Below are positions 18,712-26,031 of a stretch of 64,000 nucleotides of DNA, in pieces. The stretch is taken from NCBI RefSeq assembly GCF_000160775.2, contig NZ_CM001024.1:2912272-2976271 (forward strand). The letters run 5' to 3'. Made by a program: the position numbers and the translations under genes. Source of the DNA: Aeromicrobium marinum DSM 15272 (lineage in GTDB: Bacteria; Actinomycetota; Actinomycetes; Propionibacteriales; Nocardioidaceae). The first letter of the stretch is position 1; every line of letters begins with the position of its first letter. The notes under the pieces were generated by a model. The model saw only the letters and a list, made by a program, of their open reading frames with translations, searched no databases and was not told the DNA's origin.

Positions 18712-19385
18712 GCGAGCGTGGAGCGACGACCGCCCCGACCCTGCTGGTCGTGGCGAAGGCCCCCGTGGCCGGCTACGCCAAGACCCGTCTGGCCAGGACC
18801 ATCGGGCCGGTCGCGGCGGCCGAGGTGGCGGCGGCGGCGCTGCTCGACACCCTCGACGTCGCGCAGTCGGTCGGCTGGCCCGTGGTGGTGGCGCTCGCGG
18901 GCGACCTCGCCGACGCGTTCGACGGCGACGCCGTCGATGCGGCACTGGAGCACACCGAGGTCGTCGCCCAGGTCGGAGACGGACTGGGCGAACGCCTGGC
19001 CGCCGCGCACCGGGCCGCCGATCGCGGGCACGGCGTCGTGCAGGTGGGCATGGACACCCCGCAGGTGACGGCCGACGACTACCGCGCGGCAGGGACGTCC
19101 GTCGCCGCCGGCCGCGCCGTCATCGGGCCCGCCGACGACGGCGGCTGGTGGCTGCTCGGCCTGCCCGACGCCCGACGGGCATCGGTGCTGACCGAGGTCC
19201 CGATGTCGACCGGCGACACCGGACGGCTCACCGAGCTGGCGCTCGGCGGGAGTCCCGACCGGTTGCGGGAGCTGCGCGACATCGACGGATGGGACGACGC
19301 GCTCGCCGTGGCGGCCGGTATTCCCGGGTCCCGGACCGGCCGGGTCGTCGGGCGTCTGGCCGTGGGCCGGGGGGTGTCGGCATGA
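18708..19385 (+). CDS. DUF2064 (TIGR04282-like) glycosyltransferase/nucleotidyltransferase-like protein
   Basis: 225 residues. LLVVAKAPVAGYAKTRLA is the hallmark N-terminus of DUF2064 proteins, a GT-A-like family that includes proteins linked to arsenosugar synthesis. GMDTPQVTADDY and GPADDGGWWLLGL are the other conserved blocks. It usually occurs beside a family 2 glycosyltransferase, as here. Exact chemistry not established. Its ATG overlaps the preceding stop, and its TGA overlaps the methyltransferase ATG. Confidence 0.85.
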   Translation: MSERGATTAPTLLVVAKAPVAGYAKTRLARTIGPVAAAEVAAAALLDTLDVAQSVGWPVVVALAGDLADAFDGDAVDAALEHTEVVAQVGDGLGERLAAAHRAADRGHGVVQVGMDTPQVTADDYRAAGTSVAAGRAVIGPADDGGWWLLGLPDARRASVLTEVPMSTGDTGRLTELALGGSPDRLRELRDIDGWDDALAVAAGIPGSRTGRVVGRLAVGRGVSA

Positions 19386-20080
19386 GCCGGGCCGCGCTGG
19401 ACTCCGCCGGCTTCGCGGACTTCGACCCCACGGACTTCGACTCCGTCTCGGCGTTCGACCAGGCGTTCCGCGGCACCCCGAGCTCGATGGTCGACTCCTT
19501 GGGGGGCGACCTCCCGATGGCGGTGGCGCACTGGGCCGCCGACCCCGACGCCGCCGACCGGGCCTTCTTCGTCACGCCCTGCACCGGACCCACGCTCGAC
19601 GTGGGCTGCGGCCCGGGACGACTGGTCGGCGCGCTGGTCGACCGGGGCATCCCGTCGCTGGGCATCGACGTCTCGGCCGAGGCCGTCCGGCAGACGCGCG
19701 AGCGCGGTGCCGTCGCCCTGCGGCGCGACGTCTTCTCGAACCTGCCGGGTGAGGGCCGCTGGCAGTTCGCCCTTCTCGCCGACGGCAACGTCGGCATCGG
19801 TGGTGACCCGGTCAGCCTGCTGGGCCGGCTGCGGGAGCTGATGACCCCGGACGGTCGCGTCATCGCCGAGGTGGCGGGGCCCGGTGTCGGCATCGTGCGT
19901 GACAGCCGCCGACTGCGCGTCGGCGACCGGCTCTCCGAACCGTTCGCGTGGGCCGTCGTCGGCCTGGACGCGATGTCCGACCTCGCCGCCGAGGTCGGGC
20001 TGGTCGTCGAGACGGTGCAGAGCCTCGCCGGTCGGCACGCCGTCACCCTGGCCGCGCCCTCACCGGGAGGCCGGTCGTGA
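19382..20080 (+). CDS. Class I SAM-dependent methyltransferase
   Basis: 232 residues. Motif I is TLDVGCGPGRLVGAL (near residue 78), with GIDVSAEAV as the acidic strand-2 motif, LLADGNVGIGGDP in the motif IV region and LMTPDGRVIAEV following. A soluble enzyme probably methylating a product of the two upstream glycosyltransferase-type proteins (inference). The ATG at 19382 overlaps the DUF2064 stop; the TGA overlaps the GTG of the molybdopterin oxidoreductase. Confidence 0.85.
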   Translation: MSRAALDSAGFADFDPTDFDSVSAFDQAFRGTPSSMVDSLGGDLPMAVAHWAADPDAADRAFFVTPCTGPTLDVGCGPGRLVGALVDRGIPSLGIDVSAEAVRQTRERGAVALRRDVFSNLPGEGRWQFALLADGNVGIGGDPVSLLGRLRELMTPDGRVIAEVAGPGVGIVRDSRRLRVGDRLSEPFAWAVVGLDAMSDLAAEVGLVVETVQSLAGRHAVTLAAPSPGGRS

Positions 20081-21273
20081 GGCTCCCCACGGTCGCGGAT
20101 GTCGAGCGGCTCCTGCCCGCGCCCGACGACTTCACCAGCCGCGCCCGCGGTCCGCGCACCACCGCCCGGGTCGGTACGGCCCTGGGCATCACGTTCGGGA
20201 TCTGCTTCCTGACCGGGGTGTGGAGCCACCTGCAGTACGACCCGCCGGCGTGGGCGCCGATCGGTCCCGACCCGGTGTACCTCTACCGGATCACGCAGGG
20301 CCTGCACATCATCACCGGCGTCGCGTCGATCCCGTTGCTGCTGGTCAAGCTATGGTCGGCGTTCCCGCGGCTGTTCATCCGACCGCCGCTGCGTCCCGCC
20401 GGCTCCGCCCTGGTCCACCTGCTGGAGCGGGCGTCGATCGCCGTGCTGGTCGCGGCGTCGATCTTCATGGTGGCGTCCGGCCTGCTGAACATCGCCCAGT
20501 GGTACCCGTGGGACTTCAGCTTCCGGCGCACCCACGAGGCGATGGCCTGGGTCCTGATCGGGGCGCTGCTGGTGCACCTGGCCGTGAAGCTGCCGACCAT
20601 CCGCGCCGCCTACTCCGCCGAGGGCGAGCCCGGCGACCCCGAGGACGACCCGGCGGACCCCGACGACCGCGACGAGGACGGGCCCTCACGCCGGACCGTG
20701 GTGCGGGCGGCCGGGATCTCCGCGGTGGTGGCCGGGGTGCTGGTCGCCGGGCAGGCCGTCCCGGGCCTGCGGCGGGTCTCGCTGTTCGCCCCCCGCACGA
20801 GCGACGGGCCGCAGGGCCTGTCGGTCAACCGCACCGCACGCGCCGCGGGGGTGCTGGAGACGGCGCCGTCGCCGGACTTCGTCCTGGAGCTCGTCCGCGG
20901 CTCACGGTCCGTGTCGCTCACCCGGGCCGAGCTGGAGGCGTTGCCGCAGCGCACCCACGTGCTGCCGATGGCGTGCGTCGAGGGCTGGAGCCGCGACGCG
21001 GAGTGGACCGGCGTGGCGGTGCGCGACCTGGTGGCGATGGTCGGAGGCGACCCCGACGCGGCGGTCGCCGTCACGTCGCTGCAGACCCGTGGTGCGTTCG
21101 GTACTTCGGAGCTTCCCGGCCAGTTCGTGGCCGACCACCGCACCCTGCTGGCCCTGCGCATCAACGGCGAGGAGCTCAGCCACGACCACGGGTTCCCGTG
21201 CCGGATCATCGCGCCGAACCGGCCGGGGGTCCTGCAGACCAAGTGGGTCCAGCGCCTGGAGGTGCGGACGTGA
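20077..21273 (+). CDS. Cytochrome b561-like / molybdopterin oxidoreductase fusion
   Basis: 398 residues. Four hydrophobic helices between about residues 30 and 180 contain spaced His residues suited to b-heme (GLHIITGVASI, RRTHEAMAWVL, ALLVHLAVKL). An acidic loop follows, then a twin-arginine-like motif SRRTVVRAAG (Arg205-Arg206) directly before a fifth helix. The C-terminal 170 residues are a YedY/sulfite-oxidase-type Mo-cofactor domain, with MACVEGWS (Cys300 as likely Mo ligand) and CRIIAPNRPGVLQTKWV. It would pass electrons between the membrane and an external Mo site. Start GTG 20077 overlaps the upstream stop. Confidence 0.85.
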   Translation: MRLPTVADVERLLPAPDDFTSRARGPRTTARVGTALGITFGICFLTGVWSHLQYDPPAWAPIGPDPVYLYRITQGLHIITGVASIPLLLVKLWSAFPRLFIRPPLRPAGSALVHLLERASIAVLVAASIFMVASGLLNIAQWYPWDFSFRRTHEAMAWVLIGALLVHLAVKLPTIRAAYSAEGEPGDPEDDPADPDDRDEDGPSRRTVVRAAGISAVVAGVLVAGQAVPGLRRVSLFAPRTSDGPQGLSVNRTARAAGVLETAPSPDFVLELVRGSRSVSLTRAELEALPQRTHVLPMACVEGWSRDAEWTGVAVRDLVAMVGGDPDAAVAVTSLQTRGAFGTSELPGQFVADHRTLLALRINGEELSHDHGFPCRIIAPNRPGVLQTKWVQRLEVRT

Positions 21274-21680
21274 CCGCTTTTCGCTGGGTCCTGGGCGCGG
21301 CCGGCGTGGCGGTCGGGGCCTGGGGTGTGTGGCTCACCCGGGACTTCAGCGGTGAGCAGTTCACCTCGCTGGGGCTGTGGCTGGTGGGGGGTGTCGCGCT
21401 GCACGACGCGATCCTCGCGCCCCTCGTGGTGCTGCTCGGCGTCGTGGCGGTCCGGGTGCTCCCGGGGTACGCCCGTCCGGCCGTGGCGACGGTGTTCTGC
21501 GTCTGGGCGACGGTCTCGATGACGGCCGTCGCCGTGCTGTCGGGGCAGGGTGGCCGGTCCGACAACGACTCGATCCTCAACCGCCCCTACCTGACCTCGT
21601 GGCTGGTCCTCACCGCGGTGGCCGTGGTCGTGGCGGCCGGCCTCGCGTGGAGCAGACGGCCGCGCGAACCCATCGGCTAG
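21270..21680 (+). CDS. Small four-helix membrane protein
   Basis: 136 residues with about four hydrophobic helices, including LVGGVALHDAILAPLVVLLG, which has a His and Asp within the membrane region. GTG 21270 overlaps the stop of the molybdopterin oxidoreductase, so it is probably a subunit or assembly partner of that enzyme. No family recognised. The TAG stop (21678-21680) doubles as the start of the dcd -10 hexamer. Confidence 0.75.
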   Translation: MTAFRWVLGAAGVAVGAWGVWLTRDFSGEQFTSLGLWLVGGVALHDAILAPLVVLLGVVAVRVLPGYARPAVATVFCVWATVSMTAVAVLSGQGGRSDNDSILNRPYLTSWLVLTAVAVVVAAGLAWSRRPREPIG

Positions 21681-21683
21681 GTT
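21678..21683 (+). promoter_or_regulatory. dcd -10 (TAGGTT) fused to upstream stop codon
   Basis: TAGGTT ends 6 nt before GTG 21690. Its TAG is the stop of the upstream membrane-protein gene. Confidence 0.55.
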
Positions 21684-21689
21684 GCTGTC

Positions 21690-22265
21690 GTGCTTCTCTC
21701 CGACCGCGACATCCTCGCCGAGATCGATGCCGAGCGGGTCCGTCTCGACCCCCTGGACCGCAGCATGATCCAGCCGTCCAGCATCGACGTGCGGCTCGAC
21801 CGGTACTTCCGGATCTTCGACAACCACAAGTACCCGCACATCGACCCCGCCGAGGACCAGCCCGACCTGACCCGCATGGTCGACGTGACCGGCGAGGACG
21901 CCTTCGTGCTGCACCCGGGCGAGTTCGTGCTCGGCTCGACCTACGAGCTGGTCGGTCTGCCCGACGACGTCGCCGCCCGGCTGGAGGGCAAGAGCTCGTT
22001 GGGCCGACTCGGTCTGATGACGCACTCGACCGCCGGGTTCATCGACCCGGGGTTCTCCGGCCACGTGACGCTGGAGCTCGCGAACGTCGCGACCCTGCCG
22101 ATCAAGCTGTACCCCGGCATGAAGATCGGTCAGCTGTGCTTCTTCCGCCTCACCTCGCCGGCGCTCAACCCCTACGGGTCGTCGGTGTACGGGTCGCGGT
22201 ACCAGGGACAGCGCGGACCCACCGCGTCCCGCAGCCACGCGAACTTCCACCGCACCGAGATCTGA
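21690..22265 (+). CDS. dcd: dCTP deaminase (probably bifunctional with dUTPase)
   Basis: 191 residues. [12 protein letters not shown] is the standard N-terminus. [29 protein letters not shown] and [15 protein letters not shown] carry the nucleotide-binding and catalytic Ser/Arg and Glu residues, and the C-terminal segment [18 protein letters not shown] is the closing lid. It deaminates dCTP; the actinobacterial enzymes of this type also hydrolyse dUTP, giving dUMP for thymidylate synthesis. psuG follows after 3 nt. Confidence 0.95.
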   Translation: MLLSDRDILAEIDAERVRLDPLDRSMIQPSSIDVRLDRYFRIFDNHKYPHIDPAEDQPDLTRMVDVTGEDAFVLHPGEFVLGSTYELVGLPDDVAARLEGKSSLGRLGLMTHSTAGFIDPGFSGHVTLELANVATLPIKLYPGMKIGQLCFFRLTSPALNPYGSSVYGSRYQGQRGPTASRSHANFHRTEI

Positions 22266-22268
22266 GCC

Positions 22269-23183
22269 GTGCCACCGCTGCCCCTGGCCACGTCACCGGA
22301 GGTCGCCGAGGCCCTCGCCGCGGGCCGTCCGGTGGTGGCGCTGGAGTCGACGATCATCTCGCACGGCCTCCCGCGGCCGGGCAACCTCGAGGCCGCCCGG
22401 GAGTTCGAGCAGATCCTGAGGGACGCCGAGGTCACCCCGGCGACCGTCGCGGTCCTCGACGGTGAGCTGAAGGCCGGGCTGACCGATGCCGAGCTGCAGC
22501 GGATCGCCGCCGAGGACGTGCCGAAGCTCAGCGTGCGCGACCTGCCGGTGGCGCTCGCTCGGGGCGGCAGCGGTGCCACCACGGTCGCCGCGACCTCGTG
22601 GATCGCCGACCGGGCGGGCATCCGGGTCTTCGCGACGGGCGGGCTCGGCGGGGTCCACCGGGGCGCGGCCGAGACCTTCGACGAGTCGGCCGACCTCACC
22701 GTGCTGGGGCAGGTGCCGATCACGGTCGTCTCGGCCGGGGTCAAGTCGATCCTCGACATCGCGGCCACGCTGGAGCGGCTGGAGACCCTCGGCGTGATCG
22801 TCCTGGGCTACGGCACCGACGACTTCCCGAGCTTCTGGCTCACCGCCTCCGGTCATGCGCTCGACTGGAGCGTCCACGACGCGTTCGGGGTCGCGGCCGT
22901 GATGGGCAGTCGGGACGCGCTGGGCCAGTCGTCGGGCATCGTGGTGGCCAACCCCCTGCCGGTCGAGCGTCAGCTGGACCCGCAGGTCCACGACGCCGCG
23001 CTGGACCAGGCCCTGCAGGAGGCGTCCGCGGCCGGGCTCTCGGGCAAGGAGGTCACCCCGTTCCTGCTCCAGCGAATCGTGGAGCTGACCGACGGTGAGA
23101 GCCTGCGGGTCAACCTCGACATCGCCCGCAACAACATCGCCGTGGCCGCCCGCATCGCCCGGGCGTGGGCGGAGGTCGCGTGA
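22269..23183 (+). CDS. psuG: Pseudouridine-5'-phosphate glycosidase
   Basis: 304 residues. VALESTIISHGLPRPGN is the PsuG signature near residue 22 with the catalytic Glu. FATGGLGGVHRGA, VVSAGVKSILDI and YGTDDFPSFW follow in the family order, and the C-terminus holds GKEVTPFLL. It splits pseudouridine 5'-phosphate to uracil and ribose 5-phosphate in the cytosol. It is coupled by a 4-nt GTGA overlap to the PfkB kinase, which would supply its substrate. The GTG start is 3 nt after the dcd stop. Confidence 0.93.
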   Translation: MPPLPLATSPEVAEALAAGRPVVALESTIISHGLPRPGNLEAAREFEQILRDAEVTPATVAVLDGELKAGLTDAELQRIAAEDVPKLSVRDLPVALARGGSGATTVAATSWIADRAGIRVFATGGLGGVHRGAAETFDESADLTVLGQVPITVVSAGVKSILDIAATLERLETLGVIVLGYGTDDFPSFWLTASGHALDWSVHDAFGVAAVMGSRDALGQSSGIVVANPLPVERQLDPQVHDAALDQALQEASAAGLSGKEVTPFLLQRIVELTDGESLRVNLDIARNNIAVAARIARAWAEVA

Positions 23184-24049
23184 TCCTGGTCGTCGGCGAT
23201 GTGGTCGACGACGTCGGGGTGCGTCCGCTGGAGCCGGTCAACCCGCGCAGCGACACCCGGGCCGAGATCCGCATGACGCCGGGCGGGTCGGCCGCCAACA
23301 CCGCGGCCTGGCTGGGCTTCCTGGGTGTCGACACCCGCTTCGTGGGCAGGGCCGGGGTCGACGGTCCGGCTCGGCACGGAGCAGCACTGGCCGACCTGGG
23401 TGTCGACGCCCGGATCGCGGTCGACCCGGTGCTGCCGACGGCCACGATCGTGCTGACGCTGGACGCCGACGCCGACCGCACGATGTTCGTCGACCGCGCC
23501 GCGAACGCGACCCTCAGTGGCGACGACGTGCCCGACGACGTGTGGGACGACGTCACGTGGCTGCACCTGACCGGCTACACCTTCTTCGATCCCGACACCC
23601 GACCGGTGGCCCTCGACCTGGTGGCGCAGGCGCGGTCGCGTGGCGTCGGCACCAGTGTCGACCCGAGCTCCCTGGGGTTCCTCCGCGAGTGCGGCGCGGA
23701 GGCGTTCCTGGGGTGGACCGAGGGGGTCGACCTGGTCGTGCCCAACGCCGACGAGGCACGGTTCCTCATCGGGTCGTCCGGGCCGTTCGTCGACTTCGAC
23801 CGGCTCGCCGCGTCGTACCCGCACGTCGTGGTGACGATGGGATCGATGGGCGCCGTCCTGGTGGGTGACGGCGTGCGCGAGCAGGTGGTCGCGCCCCGGG
23901 TCGACGTGCTCGACACGACCGGAGCCGGCGACGCCTTCACGGCCGGCTTCCTCGCAGCCTGGACGCAGCAGCAGGACCCCCGGGCCGCGCTCGCAGGCGG
24001 CGCAGGTGCCGCCGAGCGCTGCATCACCTTCCGCGGCGCCCGCCCCTGA
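23180..24049 (+). CDS. PfkB-family kinase, probable pseudouridine kinase
   Basis: 289 residues of ribokinase fold. MTPGGSAANTAAWLGFLG near residue 33 is PfkB signature 1 with substrate-binding Gly/Asn. DTTGAGDAFTAGFLAA near residue 253 is signature 2 with the catalytic Asp and anion hole. The pseudouridine substrate is inferred from overlap with psuG; a general sugar or nucleoside kinase is the alternative. GTG 23180 overlaps the psuG stop; a slightly earlier in-frame start at 23165 is less likely. Confidence 0.85.
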   Translation: MILVVGDVVDDVGVRPLEPVNPRSDTRAEIRMTPGGSAANTAAWLGFLGVDTRFVGRAGVDGPARHGAALADLGVDARIAVDPVLPTATIVLTLDADADRTMFVDRAANATLSGDDVPDDVWDDVTWLHLTGYTFFDPDTRPVALDLVAQARSRGVGTSVDPSSLGFLRECGAEAFLGWTEGVDLVVPNADEARFLIGSSGPFVDFDRLAASYPHVVVTMGSMGAVLVGDGVREQVVAPRVDVLDTTGAGDAFTAGFLAAWTQQQDPRAALAGGAGAAERCITFRGARP

Positions 24050-24054
24050 CCCCA

Positions 24055-24121
24055 ACCCAGAAGTGCTCCCAAATCAACCGTTTCGCGTCGAGAATGGGTT
24101 GATTTGGGAGCACTTCTGGGT
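24055..24121. terminator. Long hairpin (25-bp perfect arms, 17-nt loop)
   Basis: Arms 24055-24079 and 24097-24121 are exact complements and contain GTGCTCCCAAATCAACC, clearly A/T-richer than the flanks. The element fills the 84-nt gap between convergent stops of the PfkB kinase and the S15-type hydrolase. Bidirectional terminator or palindromic element. Confidence 0.7.
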
Positions 24122-24133
24122 CGGGGTGCGCGT

Positions 24134-25942
24134 TCAGTCGACCACCGGGAGGGTGAGGGCCTGGTCGGGCGAGCCGGTGCGGATGAACACCTGCGTCGGC
24201 ACGATCCCGCCGCGGTAGTTGACCGAGCCGCCGGCGACGGTGAGCCGTAGCCGGCTGCCGGCGTCGAACCGGTGGGCGATCGCGGGGAGCGTGACCCGGA
24301 ACGGCTTGCGGGGGTCGGCCACGCGCACCGGCGCGACGAGGTTGCGGATCAACCGTGCCTCGCCGTCGGGGCCGACCTCCGACAGCTTCACGAACATGAC
24401 CAGGTTGCCGGTCGCCCCGAGCAGGTTGCCGAGACCGGCTCCGGGGGCCTGGACCGTCAGGTCGAGGGTCGGCGACCCCACGACGTCCAGGTCGTCGGTC
24501 AGCGGCGCGGTGGTGAAGGTCGTGAAGGTCCCGGGCAGGTCGACCTCGGGCAACGGCGCGAACTCGCCGATCACGTCGAGGGGGTCCAGCGAGGTCGGCA
24601 GGCCCGCCGCCGTGGTGAAGAACCAGGAGGAGGCCTTCTTCAGCTTCGCCGGCGACGGACTCAGTGCGGTGCCCGACAGGTAGAAGGTCCGGTCGGTGCC
24701 GACGGGGAAGGTGGCCGAGGTGCCGAACGCGGGCTCGGCGTTGCCGGTGTACGAGACCCAGTCGCGGAAGTAGGCGAACTCCGGTCCGGTGCTGACGGCT
24801 TCGTCCTTGAGGTGGTGCTCGAACCAGTCGACGACCCGGCCGGTGATGTACTGCGCGTCCGGGTCGGGTGATGCGAGGTCGAGCTCGCCGGGAGCGGCCG
24901 GGCCGGAGTGGCCGAACTGCGACCAGATCATCTTGGTCTCCGTGCCCTGGGCCTCCAGCGCCCGGTAGGTGGCGATCGCCTCGTTGAGGTTGAACAGCGT
25001 GTCGGCCTCGCCCTGGATCAGCAGGGTGGGGACCTTCACGCCCGCGACGTAGTCCGAGACGGACCGTCGACGCAGCTCGCGGGTGGTCGCCGGGTCGGCC
25101 GTGCCGGTGAGGCCGGCGGCCACGAGCGAGCCGCACACGAAGTTCGCGAAGTTCGGGCAGCCGACGAGGCGCTGCGGGTCGACGGGGGCGTTCTGGGCGC
25201 CGGTGACGACGCCGAGCCCGGCGAAGCCCAGGGCCCACACCAGCTTGGAGACGCCGGACGTCGACGTGCTGACGCCGCTGGTCTGGGAGGTGTTGTTGGG
25301 CGCGAGCGAGTACGACAGGTCGTTCCAGGTGATGAGGGGGACGATCGTGTCGATGCGCGGATCGATCGACGCGGCCGCGTACTGGACCGCACCGCCGTAG
25401 GAGCCGCCCACCATGCCCAGCCGCGGGTCGCCCGGGGCGTCCAGCGTCACGACGTCGAGCACCGGGGCCGGCACCGTCCGGTCCTCGTCGGTGAAGGCGA
25501 TGCCGTTGGCGCCGCCCAGGTAACTCACCAGCTGGGAGGCGGCCTTGCCGTCGTAGTCGCGGTCGTCGAGGTGGATCTTGCAGCCGGACCCGCCGAAGCC
25601 GAGGCCGGAGTACGACAGCACGGCGTAGCCCCGGTCGGCGAACGCGCCTCCCAGGCCGGCCTGGTCGTCCTTGGACCCGCCGAAGCCGTTGGTCGTGAGG
25701 ATCGCCGGCACCGGGTCCGCGGCACTCGCGCCGTCGGGCAGGTACAGGTCGCCGATCACCGAACAGGTCTCCGCGTCGGTGGGGCCGACCGTCACGGAGA
25801 AGTGCAGGGTCTGCACGGTGTGCCCGGGCGTGTCTGCCGCGGCCGGCGCCGCCACGAGGGACGGCGCGACGAGCGCGACCCCCAGCAGGAGGGCAGCGGC
25901 CGACGGACGCAGGGGTGATCGACGCGGGGTGTCTCGACGCAT
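24134..25942 (-). CDS. Secreted CocE/NonD-type (S15-like) alpha/beta hydrolase
   Basis: 602 residues. The signal peptide has basic MRRDTPRR, then a hydrophobic stretch, then AAPAAADTPG (cleavage near residue 36). The catalytic domain has GGSYGGAVQYAA (nucleophile Ser), QGEADTLFN (Asp) and QFGHSGP (His). DPRIDTIVPLITWNDL is typical of the X-Pro dipeptidyl-peptidase/CocE family, and the C-terminal jelly-roll begins near residue 420 (VVGSPTLDLTVQAPG). It cleaves ester or peptide bonds outside the cell; substrate unknown. ATG 25942 has GAGGAG 5 nt upstream; a GTG at 25954 lacks this. Confidence 0.85.
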   Translation of the reverse strand: MRRDTPRRSPLRPSAAALLLGVALVAPSLVAAPAAADTPGHTVQTLHFSVTVGPTDAETCSVIGDLYLPDGASAADPVPAILTTNGFGGSKDDQAGLGGAFADRGYAVLSYSGLGFGGSGCKIHLDDRDYDGKAASQLVSYLGGANGIAFTDEDRTVPAPVLDVVTLDAPGDPRLGMVGGSYGGAVQYAAASIDPRIDTIVPLITWNDLSYSLAPNNTSQTSGVSTSTSGVSKLVWALGFAGLGVVTGAQNAPVDPQRLVGCPNFANFVCGSLVAAGLTGTADPATTRELRRRSVSDYVAGVKVPTLLIQGEADTLFNLNEAIATYRALEAQGTETKMIWSQFGHSGPAAPGELDLASPDPDAQYITGRVVDWFEHHLKDEAVSTGPEFAYFRDWVSYTGNAEPAFGTSATFPVGTDRTFYLSGTALSPSPAKLKKASSWFFTTAAGLPTSLDPLDVIGEFAPLPEVDLPGTFTTFTTAPLTDDLDVVGSPTLDLTVQAPGAGLGNLLGATGNLVMFVKLSEVGPDGEARLIRNLVAPVRVADPRKPFRVTLPAIAHRFDAGSRLRLTVAGGSVNYRGGIVPTQVFIRTGSPDQALTLPVVD

Positions 25943-25946
25943 GGTG

Positions 25947-25987
25947 CTCCTCACCGTCCCGTCGGGGACGGATGTCTCGGTGAGGAG
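25947..25987 (-). promoter_or_regulatory. Leader hairpin that hides the Shine-Dalgarno of the S15-like hydrolase
   Basis: In the hydrolase transcript, CTCCTCACCG (from 25987) is exactly complementary to CGGTGAGGAG (to 25947), and the latter contains the GAGGAG ribosome site. An inner stem, CCGTCCC with GGGACGG (25954-25960 and 25965-25971), competes. The fold could also act as a terminator for the Fe-S gene ending at 26032. Confidence 0.5.
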
Positions 25988-26031
25988 TCCAACGAGACGG
26001 TGTGACCCGGGTTACGTCGCCCGGGCCGGCC

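Noticed and set aside
24055-24121. Coding extension through the hairpin, seen as similar peptides on both strands
   Set aside because: The similarity arises because the two arms are reverse complements; both genes already have stops before it.
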